A stretch of 64,000 bases of DNA, from the NCBI GenBank assembly GCA_020633315.1, contig JACKDV010000011.1, forward strand, positions 124,001 to 188,000, in the 5' to 3' direction. The translations under genes were made by a program, and so were the position numbers. Shown here piece after piece: positions 1-8,528 of the stretch (position 1 is its first letter; every line of letters starts with the position of its first letter). Source of the stretch: Myxococcales bacterium (GTDB taxonomy: Bacteria; Myxococcota_A; Polyangia; Nannocystales; Nannocystaceae). The notes below the pieces were generated by a model. That model saw only the letters and a program-made list of their open reading frames with translations. It searched no databases and was not told the DNA's origin.

Positions 1-902
1 CCCGTGTTGTAGTCGTCCAGGCGCAGCGTGCCCGGCAGCCCGAAGCGCGCCGCGTACAGGCCCCCCAGCGCGTCGAGGTAGGCCCCGCGGTGCTTCCACA
101 GCCGCGCCTTGGCCAGCGCGCTCATGCCCTGCGCCTCCCGGTTCTCGCCGTAGCCGTGGTCGGTGAAGGCGGTGGCGGCCACGAAGGTCTCCTCGCCGCG
201 ATCGCGAGGGGCGTGCACCACCACCGCGCGGTGGCGTCCCGTCGAGCCGAACTCGTAGCCAACCGTGGTGCCACGATACGCCGACGGCACTCCCAGCGAG
301 TACTCCACCGAGCCCGCGGTGGCGAAGGCTCCCTGCTCGAGGCGGACCGAGCCCTTCTTGACCTCGAGGCTCTGGACCACCTCGGGGATCACGAACGACA
401 GATCGAGGTAGCCGTGGGCGTGGACGTTGGAGCGCTCGTTGATCGGCACGTCGTCCACCAGCACCTCCACGTCTGATCCGTGCACCGCATCGAAGCCGCG
501 GATGTAGTACTGGTGGCCCTTGCCCTGGTTGCCGTGCTGCACGACGAGCATGCCGGGCACCAGCCGGAGCAGATCCTCGGCGCTGCGCTTGGGCGTCAGC
601 CGCAGGGTGGTGGCGCCGATCCGCTGGGAGGTCGCGGTGAGGCCATCGCCGGAGACCGTCTCCACCGTGACCACGCGGGTCTGGTCGCTCTCGGACTCGG
701 CCTCCGACTCGCTCTCGGCCTCGGCCTCCGGCTCGCCTTCGCCTTCGCCCTCCGACGGCTCGGGCTCCGAGCGATCGGTCACCTGCACCGGCTCGGCAGC
801 GCGAGCGTGCCCCGCGGCGAGGCCCGTGGATGCGCCCACCACCGCGATCGTCCAGAGCCATCGGTGAGCCGCCACCGCGCGGCCGAGCTTGGCACGTTTC
901 AT
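1..902 (-). CDS. TonB-dependent outer membrane receptor, N-terminal part (cut by window start)
   Basis: The frame opens at ATG 902 and stays open to the window edge, giving about 300 residues of the N-terminus. A signal peptide (about residues 1-36, ending in ARA) is followed by an acidic Glu/Ser-rich linker (about 45-73) and a TonB plug domain. Plug hallmarks include TLRLTPKRSAEDLLRLVPG, then YYIRGFDAVHG and VEVLVDDVPINE. TonB receptors import metal chelates or other scarce solutes across the outer membrane using TonB energy. The barrel lies outside the window. It diverges from a His-rich exported protein and two lipoproteins, which suggests a metal substrate; that part is inference. Family confident, substrate unknown. 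Confidence 0.85.
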   Translation of the reverse strand, partial: MKRAKLGRAVAAHRWLWTIAVVGASTGLAAGHARAAEPVQVTDRSEPEPSEGEGEGEPEAEAESESEAESESDQTRVVTVETVSGDGLTATSQRIGATTLRLTPKRSAEDLLRLVPGMLVVQHGNQGKGHQYYIRGFDAVHGSDVEVLVDDVPINERSNVHAHGYLDLSFVIPEVVQSLEVKKGSVRLEQGAFATAGSVEYSLGVPSAYRGTTVGYEFGSTGRHRAVVVHAPRDRGEETFVAATAFTDHGYGENREAQGMSALAKARLWKHRGAYLDALGGLYAARFGLPGTLRLDDYNT

Positions 903-1068
903 GGTCGGGGCGGGTACGGGCCCGGACCGCGTTCGGTTCGGTGCCAATGGCGCTCCATGGAAATCCGTGACGAGCGATCGCGAGCGATCCACTCGTGGCC
1001 CACCGGCGTAATCGACTCGTCCCCATTGAGGGACCGCCCCTCCCTGCCCTACCCTGGTCCTGCGTTCC

Positions 1069-1974
1069 ATGCGCTCGTTCTCGCCTCGCCGTCGACGCCT
1101 CGCGGCCCTGCTGCGCCACCCGGCGCTCGCAGCCGTCGCGACGCTGGTCTGGCTGCTCGGCGTGGAGATCGGGCCGGGGCTGCACATCGCGTTCCACGAG
1201 AGCCTGGGCCACCACCATCACGGCGCCTTGGAGGAGCACGAGCACGAGTCGCTCGCCTCCGCATCGTCGCACCATCATCGGCACGACCACGCGGAGCCGA
1301 GCGGCCATCGTCACGGGCACTCCACGACCCACGAGCACCAGGGGGCTGGTCATCACGAGGCGGCCGAGCACGCCGCGGGGCACCATCAGCCGCACGCCGC
1401 GCTCGGGCACCACGAGCACGCCTCCCTCGGCCATCACGAGCACGCTTCGCTCGGCGAGCACGCCGAGCCCGACCACCTCGAGCACGCCGCCCGCGGTCAT
1501 CACGAGCACGCTTCGCCCGGCCATCACGAGCACGCTTCTCGTCGTCACCACGAGCCAGGCTCCCGCGATCACCACGAGCATGCGCCCGACCGCGACCACC
1601 ACGCGTCCGGTCACTCGCACGCTCAGCCGTCCTCTGGCGACCACCACGCTCCGGCCGCGACCCACGAGCACGACTCGATCCCCTCCGAGCTCGGCGAGCT
1701 CCAGGCCCGAGCCCACGCCGACGACCACGACGCCACGGAGAGCCCTAGCGCTCATCCGCACGGCACCGTGCCCCACGGTCAGGGCAGCCTCGCGCACCGC
1801 GACCTCGCCTCCTCCACGCCCCCGCCATCGCTTCCTCCGCTGCTCTCGGCGCCCTGGCGACCGATCGAGCTGTGCCCGGCGCCCCGCGTGACGGAGCAGA
1901 GCCGGGCCCCTCGTAGCACGCGAGCCCGAGGCCCCCCGAGGGGACGCCTCGCCTTGCCGTCGGCCCTCGCCTGA
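1069..1974 (+). CDS. His-rich exported metal-binding protein
   Basis: The product has 301 residues. An Arg-rich N-terminus and one hydrophobic segment (about 18-40) would export or anchor it. Roughly residues 50-235 are extraordinarily rich in His with Glu and Asp, including repeats of GHHEHAS. Such stretches bind Zn, Ni or Cu in periplasmic buffering or delivery proteins. The Pro/Arg-rich C-terminus (ending near RSTRARGPPRG) resembles the tails of small exported metal-homeostasis proteins, but I cannot assign a family. ATG 1069 begins just before the hydrophobic segment. It lies between the divergent TonB receptor and two co-directional lipoproteins, so a shared metal-uptake role is likely. 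Other long frames in this stretch are antisense or frame-shifted shadows. Confidence 0.7.
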   Translation: MRSFSPRRRRLAALLRHPALAAVATLVWLLGVEIGPGLHIAFHESLGHHHHGALEEHEHESLASASSHHHRHDHAEPSGHRHGHSTTHEHQGAGHHEAAEHAAGHHQPHAALGHHEHASLGHHEHASLGEHAEPDHLEHAARGHHEHASPGHHEHASRRHHEPGSRDHHEHAPDRDHHASGHSHAQPSSGDHHAPAATHEHDSIPSELGELQARAHADDHDATESPSAHPHGTVPHGQGSLAHRDLASSTPPPSLPPLLSAPWRPIELCPAPRVTEQSRAPRSTRARGPPRGRLALPSALA

Positions 1975-2129
1975 GCGCGGCCGCCGGTCCTCCTCGCGCA
2001 CGCCATCGCCCGAGCCCGCGGCTCGGATCGCATCGGCGTACCGGAGCATGCCTCGCGTCGACCCGACCGAGGCGCCCCGGAGCTCCCTCCACGAGCCATT
2101 CCTTCCGACCCAACAGAAGATCGATTCCC

Positions 2130-2909
2130 ATGACACTCCGACCTCTTCCGATCGCCGCCCTGGCGATCACGCTGGGCGGCTGCGCCTTCGACAGCGAGCT
2201 GGCCGACCGAGCCGCCGTCGACGTCGTCGTCGACAGCGGTGCCGTGGTCACCACCGAGACCGACCTCGGCTACCGCCTCGAGCTGTCCCGCTGCCGCGTC
2301 GCGATCGACACCATCGAGTTCACCACCGACGGCGAGATGCATGCCTCGCTGCTCGGCCCGGCCTGGGACCTGCTGATCCCCAGCGCCTACGCTCACCCCG
2401 GCCACTACGCCGGCGGCGAGGTGGTGGGCGAGCTGCCGGGGCGCTACGTCTTCGACTGGCGCGACGACGGCACAGTGCTCGGCCAGGCCACGCTGCTGCG
2501 AGCCGAGTACAGCGGGGCCAACTTCTCCTTCACCCGCGCTCGCGTCGAGGACGGCCTCGCCCCCGACGATCCGATCCTCGGCCACACCTTCGAGATCAAG
2601 GGCACCGCCTCCCTCGACGACGATCGCTGGGAGTTCTCGGTGCTGCTCGACCAGGACGAGGGGCGCCGGGTGGTGGGCCTGCCGCTGTCGCTCGACCTCG
2701 ACCCCGAGTCCAGCGACGGCATGCAGCTCGGCCTGCAGCTCCTGGTCCACGATCCCTTCGAGGAGGACACCCTCTTCGACGGGATCGACTTCGCGATGCT
2801 CGACGACGACGGAGACCACGTGATCGTGATCGAGCCCGACACCGATGCCTACAACCGCCTGCGCCGCAACGCCCAGGCCCACGACTACTACGCGGTGGCC
2901 GAGCTCTGA
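2130..2909 (+). CDS. lipoprotein of unknown function, metal locus
   Basis: The product has 259 residues. The N-terminus is a lipoprotein signal with a GGC lipobox about residue 17. The body is acidic and likely beta-rich. It has an internal AYAHPGHYAGGEVVG stretch (about residue 90) with closely spaced His, and the segment LELSRCRVAIDTIEF parallels LELSRFLVAIRDIEV in the next gene, so the two lipoproteins are probably distant paralogues. The next gene starts 19 bases downstream, consistent with an operon. I do not recognise a named family. From context it may bind a metal or partner with the TonB receptor encoded upstream on the other strand. Confidence 0.7.
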   Translation: MTLRPLPIAALAITLGGCAFDSELADRAAVDVVVDSGAVVTTETDLGYRLELSRCRVAIDTIEFTTDGEMHASLLGPAWDLLIPSAYAHPGHYAGGEVVGELPGRYVFDWRDDGTVLGQATLLRAEYSGANFSFTRARVEDGLAPDDPILGHTFEIKGTASLDDDRWEFSVLLDQDEGRRVVGLPLSLDLDPESSDGMQLGLQLLVHDPFEEDTLFDGIDFAMLDDDGDHVIVIEPDTDAYNRLRRNAQAHDYYAVAEL

Positions 2910-2928
2910 GCCACGAGGGACGACGAAC

Positions 2929-3744
2929 ATGAGCAACACCAAGACTGCCGGCCGGGTCCTCCCCGTCGGCGCGATGGGTCTCGCCCTGCTGCTCGGCGCC
3001 TGTGATGCCGAGTCCGAGCCGGGAGAGGCCACCCTGCGCATCACCACCTACGGCGAGAGCTACATCGAGGAGCGGATCCCCGCCGATGTGCTCGTGGACG
3101 GCTGGGAGCTCGAGCTGTCCCGATTCCTCGTGGCCATTCGCGACATCGAGGTCGACGGCGAGCCCCTGCCGGGCAGCTTCGTCGTCGACCTGCGCAGCCC
3201 CTCGATGGGCGAGGGCCACGAGCTCGGGGAGCTCCTGGTCCCCGCCGGGGGCTCGCCCCTGGTCGACTTCCGCATCGGCCCCGTGACCGAGGCGGAGCCC
3301 GTGGCGACCACCCAGGAGGTCGCCCTGATGATGATCAACGAGGGTCACTCGCTGGTCGTCGAGGGCCAGGCCCGCCGCGATGGCCAGACGATCGATTTCG
3401 CCTGGTCCTTCGACAACGACACCCTCTACCACGGGTGCCAGAGCACGGCCGAGCTGGTCGACGGGGGTGAGGCCGAGAGCCAGCTTACGATCCACGCCGA
3501 TCACCTCTTCTACGACGACCTCGACTCGCCGGAGCCCAACGTGGCCTTCGATCTCGTCGCCGCGGCCGACGGCAACGCCGACGGCGTGGTCACCATGGAC
3601 GAGCTGGCCGCGGTCGACATCACCGGCCAGTCCCGCTACCAGGTGGGCAGCCGTGACATCGGAGATCTGTGGGGCTTCATCGAGGCCCAGACCTCCACCC
3701 TCGGCCACATCGACGGCGAGGGCCACTGCGAAGCCGCCCCCTGA
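2929..3744 (+). CDS. lipoprotein with an EF-hand loop, metal locus
   Basis: The product has 271 residues. ATG 2929 is preceded by GAGGGA at good spacing. A lipoprotein signal ends at GAC (about residue 25). Near the C-terminus the stretch DGNADGVVTMDE fits a canonical calcium EF-hand loop (D1, N3, D5, G6, E12). It follows HADHLFYDD and is followed by a region with paired Cys/His. The motif WELELSRFLVAIRDIEV is shared with the preceding lipoprotein. Together with the His-rich protein this forms a three-gene run diverging from a TonB receptor. Layout and His/Cys content recall metal-acquisition lipoproteins such as the MbnP group, but I could not confirm that family from sequence alone. Confidence 0.7.
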   Translation: MSNTKTAGRVLPVGAMGLALLLGACDAESEPGEATLRITTYGESYIEERIPADVLVDGWELELSRFLVAIRDIEVDGEPLPGSFVVDLRSPSMGEGHELGELLVPAGGSPLVDFRIGPVTEAEPVATTQEVALMMINEGHSLVVEGQARRDGQTIDFAWSFDNDTLYHGCQSTAELVDGGEAESQLTIHADHLFYDDLDSPEPNVAFDLVAAADGNADGVVTMDELAAVDITGQSRYQVGSRDIGDLWGFIEAQTSTLGHIDGEGHCEAAP

Positions 3745-3765
3745 GCGCGAGCCCGCGGAGCCACC

Positions 3766-3811
3766 GAGAACGCCTCCGAGCCGCCACGAAACGGCGCTCG
3801 GGGGCGTTCTC
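3766..3811 (+). terminator. rho-independent-like hairpin after the metal operon
   Basis: Arms 3766-3781 and 3796-3811 can form a 16-base-pair stem with one G-U pair and a 14-base loop, shortly after the stop at 3744. No clear U tract follows, only ATTT. Confidence 0.65.
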
Positions 3812-3899
3812 CCATTTCCCGGATGGAGCTGTAAGGCCGCGCGTGGCGGGGTCGTTCAGGGGCCGACCAACGCGGACCCCGCCACAAGGAATGCCTCCC

Positions 3900-5849
3900 A
3901 TGCGACGCTCCTCGCGAACCATCATCGCCCTCGCTGCCCCCCTGCTGACCGTGCTCGCCTTCGGCTGCGCCAAGAAGGCCCCCGCGGGCTCGTACCCGGG
4001 AGACGCCGCGGTCATGGACGCCGCCTACGGCTACGACTACGGCTATGAGGACGAGTACGCCGCGGGCGACGACGGCTACGCCGGGGCGGCGGCGGACGAC
4101 TACGCCATGATGGACGGGGGCGAGGCCGCGCCCGCGTCCGAGCCCGCGCCCGCGCCCGCGCCGATGGCGATGGAGGAGGCCGAGGCCGACTACGAGCTCG
4201 CGCTCGCCGATGCCCCGCGTCGCTCGGACCGCAAGGCTCGTCGATCCGCCCGACGCGACCGTCGGTCCGCGCTGCAGGCCAAGCAGACCCCCGCGAATCC
4301 CGGCTCGGGCATCGCGAGCCCCACGATGCCTCCCCCCAACACGACCACCACGGCTCCTGCCCCCAAGGTCGCCGTCTCTCCCCTGCCCGCCCCCATCGAC
4401 GACAACGACTCCTACAGCCACGTGGACGAGAACGACTTCGTCGCCGTGGTCGACGACGCCCTCTCCACCTTCTCCATCGACGTCGACACCGCCTCGTACA
4501 GCAACACCCGGCGCTTCCTCAACGAGGGTCGGCTGCCGCCCGCCGACGCCGTGCGCATCGAGGAGCTCGTCAACTACTTCGAGTACGACTACCCGCAGCC
4601 CACCGGCGACGATCCCTTCTCGGTCGTCACCGAGGTCGCGCCCTGCCCCTGGAACGCCGACCACCGCCTGGTGCACATCGGCCTGCAGGGCAAGACCATC
4701 GCCGCCAAGGAGGTCCCGGCCCGCAACCTGGTGTTCCTGCTCGACGTCTCCGGCTCGATGAGCGACGCCGACAAGCTGCCCCTGCTCAAGCGCGGCATGC
4801 AGATGCTCGCCGAGCAGCTCCGGCCCCAGGATCGGGTCTCGATCGTCGTGTACGCCGGGGCCTCGGGCGTGGTGCTCGAGCCCACCTCGGATCGGGACGC
4901 GATCAAGCAGGCCCTCGATCGCCTCGAGGCCGGTGGCTCGACCAACGGCGGCGCCGGCATCGAGCTGGCCTACCGGCTCGCCTCCGAGAGCTTCGTGGAG
5001 GGCGGGATCAACCGCGTGATCCTGGCCACCGACGGCGACTTCAACGTGGGCATGACCAGCGAGGGCGAGCTGACGCGGCTCATCGAGGAGAAGCGCAAGT
5101 CCGGCGTGTTCCTCTCCGTGCTCGGCTTCGGCCGCGGCAACCTGGGCGACTCCACCATGGAGCAGCTCGCCGACAAGGGCAACGGCAACTACGCCTACAT
5201 CGACAGCGGCGCCGAGGCCCACAAGGTGCTCGTGGAGCAGGCCGGGGCCACCCTGGTCACCATCGCCAAGGACGTGAAGATCCAGGTCGAGTTCAACCCG
5301 GCCGAGGTCGCCGCCTACCGCCTGGTGGGCTACGAGAACCGCAAGCTCGCGCACCGCGACTTCAACGACGACACCAAGGACGCAGGAGAGATCGGGGCGG
5401 GCCACACCGTGACCGCGCTCTACGAGGTGGTGCCGGTCGGCCACGGCACCGCGCCCGGCGTCGACCCCCTCAAGTACCAGGCCCAGCCCGAGCTATCCGC
5501 CGCTGCCGGCAGCGGCGAGCTGATGACCGTCAAGCTCCGCTACAAGCGTCCCCAGGGCACGCGCAGCAAGCTGCTGAGCACCCCCATCCGCGACCAGGAC
5601 GGCTCGCTGTCCGAGGCATCCGAGGATTTCCGCTTCTCCGCCGGCGTGGCCGAGCTCGGCCTGCTCCTGCGCGGCAGCAAGTGGCGCGCCGACGCAACCT
5701 TCGGCCAGGCGCACGAGCTGGCCGCCAGCGCGCTGGGGCGTGATGCTCACGGGCGGCGGGCGGAGCTGCTGGGGCTGATCCAGCAGGCGGCTGCGCTGAG
5801 CGGGGAGTCGATCGAGGCGCCGCGGCGGGAGGCGAAGATCGCCCGCTGA
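3900..5849 (+). CDS. YfbK-type von Willebrand factor A domain lipoprotein
   Basis: The product has 649 residues. AAGGA at 3886-3890 is spaced about 9 bases from ATG 3900, which favours this start over ATG 3891. A lipoprotein signal ends at FGC. A Tyr/Asp/Ala/Pro-rich linker leads to the YfbK N-terminal region (FSIDVDTASYSNTRRFLNEG). The VWA domain has the MIDAS elements DVSGS, the Thr of GGSTNGG and ATDGDFN. A C-terminal DUF3520-like beta domain follows (VTALYEVVPVG). The family sits on the periplasmic side and binds partners through a divalent cation; its cellular role is poorly defined. It is flanked by hairpin terminators on both sides, so it is probably transcribed alone. Confidence 0.92.
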   Translation: MRRSSRTIIALAAPLLTVLAFGCAKKAPAGSYPGDAAVMDAAYGYDYGYEDEYAAGDDGYAGAAADDYAMMDGGEAAPASEPAPAPAPMAMEEAEADYELALADAPRRSDRKARRSARRDRRSALQAKQTPANPGSGIASPTMPPPNTTTTAPAPKVAVSPLPAPIDDNDSYSHVDENDFVAVVDDALSTFSIDVDTASYSNTRRFLNEGRLPPADAVRIEELVNYFEYDYPQPTGDDPFSVVTEVAPCPWNADHRLVHIGLQGKTIAAKEVPARNLVFLLDVSGSMSDADKLPLLKRGMQMLAEQLRPQDRVSIVVYAGASGVVLEPTSDRDAIKQALDRLEAGGSTNGGAGIELAYRLASESFVEGGINRVILATDGDFNVGMTSEGELTRLIEEKRKSGVFLSVLGFGRGNLGDSTMEQLADKGNGNYAYIDSGAEAHKVLVEQAGATLVTIAKDVKIQVEFNPAEVAAYRLVGYENRKLAHRDFNDDTKDAGEIGAGHTVTALYEVVPVGHGTAPGVDPLKYQAQPELSAAAGSGELMTVKLRYKRPQGTRSKLLSTPIRDQDGSLSEASEDFRFSAGVAELGLLLRGSKWRADATFGQAHELAASALGRDAHGRRAELLGLIQQAAALSGESIEAPRREAKIAR

Positions 5850-5889
5850 GGTAGGGCGAGGAGACGGGCGCCCTGAGGCGTTCGTTGAA

Positions 5890-5919
5890 GAGGCTCGGGT
5901 GATGGCTCACCCGAGCCTC
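5890..5919. terminator. bidirectional hairpin terminator
   Basis: A perfect 13-base-pair stem (5890-5902 with 5907-5919) closes a TGGC tetraloop. It lies between convergent genes ending at 5849 and 5970 and can serve both strands. Confidence 0.8.
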
Positions 5920-5969
5920 CGGTGCGTTGGGGGCGCGGGCTCGGTCACGCCCTCGCAGGCCCGTCCAGC

Positions 5970-7484
5970 CTACGGTACGTCGGCGCCGGCGTAGTCGGGG
6001 GCTTCCATCATCGGTCGAGCGTCCTCGTCGATGTCGACCGGAGGATCACCGACGGTCCACGTGGCCACGCCCGTGAACGTGCCCAGGCCATCTCCCATGA
6101 GGTGGAAGTCGCCCGCGTTGTAGTCGACGAACCACGTGAGGACCACATCGCCGACGATCGTGTTGCCGGCCCCTACTCCGGGATCGGTCTCCATGGCGCT
6201 GTCGCTCACCATGAGGTCCATACACTCGATCTCGGGCGCGGTATCGCGGGAGACGATGATGCTGTTACGAACCTCGGCGCTACCCGTGCCTTCGCAGTAG
6301 AGACCAGTGGAGCTCCCTGGCGTCCCGGTCAAACCACCACCGATCGTGGTGTAGAGGATGCTAGCAGACGAGTTCAGGACCTGGAGGACGTCGATCTCCT
6401 GATTGCCGCCCATGAACGAGTTCCGGAGCACCAGCTCGGAGTTCTCTTGGGCGATGACCGCTCCCCCTGGATTGCCGATGATGCGCCCGCGATCGATCCA
6501 CAGCCGGCCAGCGGTCTCCACCCGGATGCCGGGATTGACGCTCCCGTTGTTGGCCGAGACCTGGATCCCCTCCATCAAGACCGTCGCACCATCCACACGA
6601 AGCTGCGAGGGACCGCCGGCCCCTCGGGTCCTGGTCCAGCTCGGCATCGTCCCATCCGCAGCGACGAATGCGATCACCCGTGTACCCGAGACGACGACGG
6701 GCTCATCGAAGCTCGCCTGCTGCACGATGATCGTCCCGTCGCCTGCGCCGAGACCCGCCACGGCAAGGGCCAGGGAGGTGTAGTCGCCCGTGGGCCCCGC
6801 CATCACCACGGCGTCGGAAGGCAGGCACTCGCCATCGAACAAATTGCAGCCTGCTCCGCCCGGACACTGATCATGGGCAGTGCACGGAACGCAAGACCCC
6901 AGCTCGCCATCGCAGATCGGCGTCCCGTCCATGCACGCGTCGGCCTCGTCGGGCGTGCACTGCACACACACGTCGTCTCGACACAGTGGCCGCATGCCGT
7001 CCACGGCCGCACACGCGTCGTCGGGCTGGGGCATCATCGAGCACGGGACGCACATCCCCGAGTCCGGCGAGCAGAAGGGTGCGGCCCCTCCTGCGTCGCA
7101 GTCCCCGTTGCCCATGCACGGCATCGGTCCCGTGGTCGTGGTGTCGGTCCCATCGTCGGTGGCCGTCGTGTCCACGTCGCTCGAGGTGGTCGTCGACTCC
7201 TCCCCGCTGGAGGTGTCGTCGTTGGAGGTCGCGGCCGTGCCGACGGGCCCTCCGCCCTGGCAACCGGCCACGTCTGGGTCGGTGTCCATCACCTCGGACG
7301 CGTCGACGCAGCCATTGGAGACCAGGTTCGAGGGCGTGCAGGGATCGCAGACCATGGCCCCCGGGCACGGGGCGGCGCCTTCGGTGGAGCAGTGATCGGG
7401 GTCGGGGATGATGCAGGACGAAGCCCCCCACAAGGCGGCTCCTACTCCCGTGATCGCCGTAAGCCAGTGTCGCGCGTATGCCAT
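5970..7484 (-). CDS. lipoprotein with Cys-rich repeats and a parallel beta-helix
   Basis: The product has 504 residues from ATG 7484 (MAYARHWLTAI). This start places a lipobox ending SSC about residue 24 and avoids overlap with the upstream gene. A Thr/Ser/Asp linker is followed by Cys-rich modules with CVPC, CVQC and CVPC. A C-terminal half (about 230-460) reads as right-handed beta-helix rungs with repeated hydrophobic, Asn and Gly positions (LVLRNSFMGG, AEVRNSIIVS). Such surface lipoproteins are very common in Nannocystis-type genomes. No catalytic residues are evident, and function is unknown. It converges on the VWA gene across a strong hairpin. Confidence 0.8.
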   Translation of the reverse strand: MAYARHWLTAITGVGAALWGASSCIIPDPDHCSTEGAAPCPGAMVCDPCTPSNLVSNGCVDASEVMDTDPDVAGCQGGGPVGTAATSNDDTSSGEESTTTSSDVDTTATDDGTDTTTTGPMPCMGNGDCDAGGAAPFCSPDSGMCVPCSMMPQPDDACAAVDGMRPLCRDDVCVQCTPDEADACMDGTPICDGELGSCVPCTAHDQCPGGAGCNLFDGECLPSDAVVMAGPTGDYTSLALAVAGLGAGDGTIIVQQASFDEPVVVSGTRVIAFVAADGTMPSWTRTRGAGGPSQLRVDGATVLMEGIQVSANNGSVNPGIRVETAGRLWIDRGRIIGNPGGAVIAQENSELVLRNSFMGGNQEIDVLQVLNSSASILYTTIGGGLTGTPGSSTGLYCEGTGSAEVRNSIIVSRDTAPEIECMDLMVSDSAMETDPGVGAGNTIVGDVVLTWFVDYNAGDFHLMGDGLGTFTGVATWTVGDPPVDIDEDARPMMEAPDYAGADVP

Positions 7485-7543
7485 GGCCCGTGGAGGATCG
7501 CACGAGCGCGCCGAGCGGGGCAACGCGCGAGCCCCTGCACGGA

Positions 7544-8416
7544 CTAGAAGCGACCGGTCACACCCAGGCCGGCACCACCGGGGCCCAGCCACGGATGAAT
7601 CCTCGCGGCCGCCTTGCCCGATGCTGTCGCGCCCGCGTCCTCGGTCTTCTTGCGACGCTTCACGTCCAGGGCGAGGAGCACCGCGCCCGTGATCGCCAGC
7701 GCAACGCCGCCACCGAGCACCGCGGCGCCCGGAGGGCGAGTAGTCTTCACCATGTTGGCGTTCGGATCACCGGCCGGGAAGTGCTCGGGCTTGCGGACCA
7801 CCAGCACCACGCCGGTCACCGCCGACGCCCCGCCCACCACCAGCAACGCGACGCCCGCCTTGCCCATGCCGCCCATGCCCTCGGGCTCGTCGTGGCCTCC
7901 CTCGCCGCCGGGCGGGGTGACGACCACCTCGGGATCCGGGTCGTGGTCCACCACCTCGGGCTCGGCCTCGGGCTCGACCATCTTGGGCGCCTGCTCGCGG
8001 GCGATCGCGTCGATGCGATCGAGCAACTCATCCTCGGTGCAGAGCTGGCAGTCGGAGGAGCCCTTGGCCTTGCCATCCTCCATCACGGCGCCGTCGAAGA
8101 CGATCTCGTAGGCGATGGTGTACCCGGTGGGCTCGCCGGGCTTGATCGTCATGCGCAGCTCGGGGCCGGCCGGGGCCTCGGTGTGCTTCACCCCCTCGTC
8201 AACGAGGCAGTCGCCGGCGCGCTTGGTGGCCTGGCCGGCGAGGTAGGGACCCGCGTCCCCGAGCGCGCTGGCATCGACGAAGACCCGCCCCTGCCGCGGC
8301 GCGTCGGCCTGACCCTGCTGCACCGGCGAGAAGAGGTTGGCCCGGGCGTGCAAGGGCATGCCCATGGCGAGCGCGAGGGAGCAGACGAGGACGGAACGTA
8401 GACCGAGGAGGCTCAT
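7544..8416 (-). CDS. exported protein with two C-terminal membrane segments
   Basis: The product has 290 residues. It has a signal peptide (residues 1-26, ending HARA). A globular domain (about 40-145) contains a CQLC pair and resembles the variable-domain proteins of myxobacterial genomes. A Glu/Pro/Asp-rich linker follows. Two hydrophobic stretches (about 187-207 and 229-250) then precede a basic KRRKK tail. It could be a periplasmic sensor or scaffold attached to the inner membrane. The gene lies 59 bases upstream of the beta-helix lipoprotein and about 110 bases downstream of a receptor kinase, all on the minus strand, so a functional link to that kinase is possible. I do not recognise the family. 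Confidence 0.7.
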   Translation of the reverse strand: MSLLGLRSVLVCSLALAMGMPLHARANLFSPVQQGQADAPRQGRVFVDASALGDAGPYLAGQATKRAGDCLVDEGVKHTEAPAGPELRMTIKPGEPTGYTIAYEIVFDGAVMEDGKAKGSSDCQLCTEDELLDRIDAIAREQAPKMVEPEAEPEVVDHDPDPEVVVTPPGGEGGHDEPEGMGGMGKAGVALLVVGGASAVTGVVLVVRKPEHFPAGDPNANMVKTTRPPGAAVLGGGVALAITGAVLLALDVKRRKKTEDAGATASGKAAARIHPWLGPGGAGLGVTGRF

Positions 8417-8528
8417 GCGGGGCCCTCACCAGCACACTACGAGTCGCGGCGCCGCGCAAGGGTCCAGACCACGCTCGGATCGGCCCGTGGCCCCGAGGGG
8501 CCGATTTCCTGGCTCAAAACCGGGGCGA

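Noticed and set aside
902..1068. A Zur- or Fur-type operator in the divergent gap
   Set aside because: No AT-rich dyad matching known metalloregulator boxes is visible; the gap is GC-rich with only a GCGATCGC palindrome.
5922..7547. A 541-residue plus-strand frame
   Set aside because: Antisense to the beta-helix lipoprotein, which has a lipobox and structured repeats.
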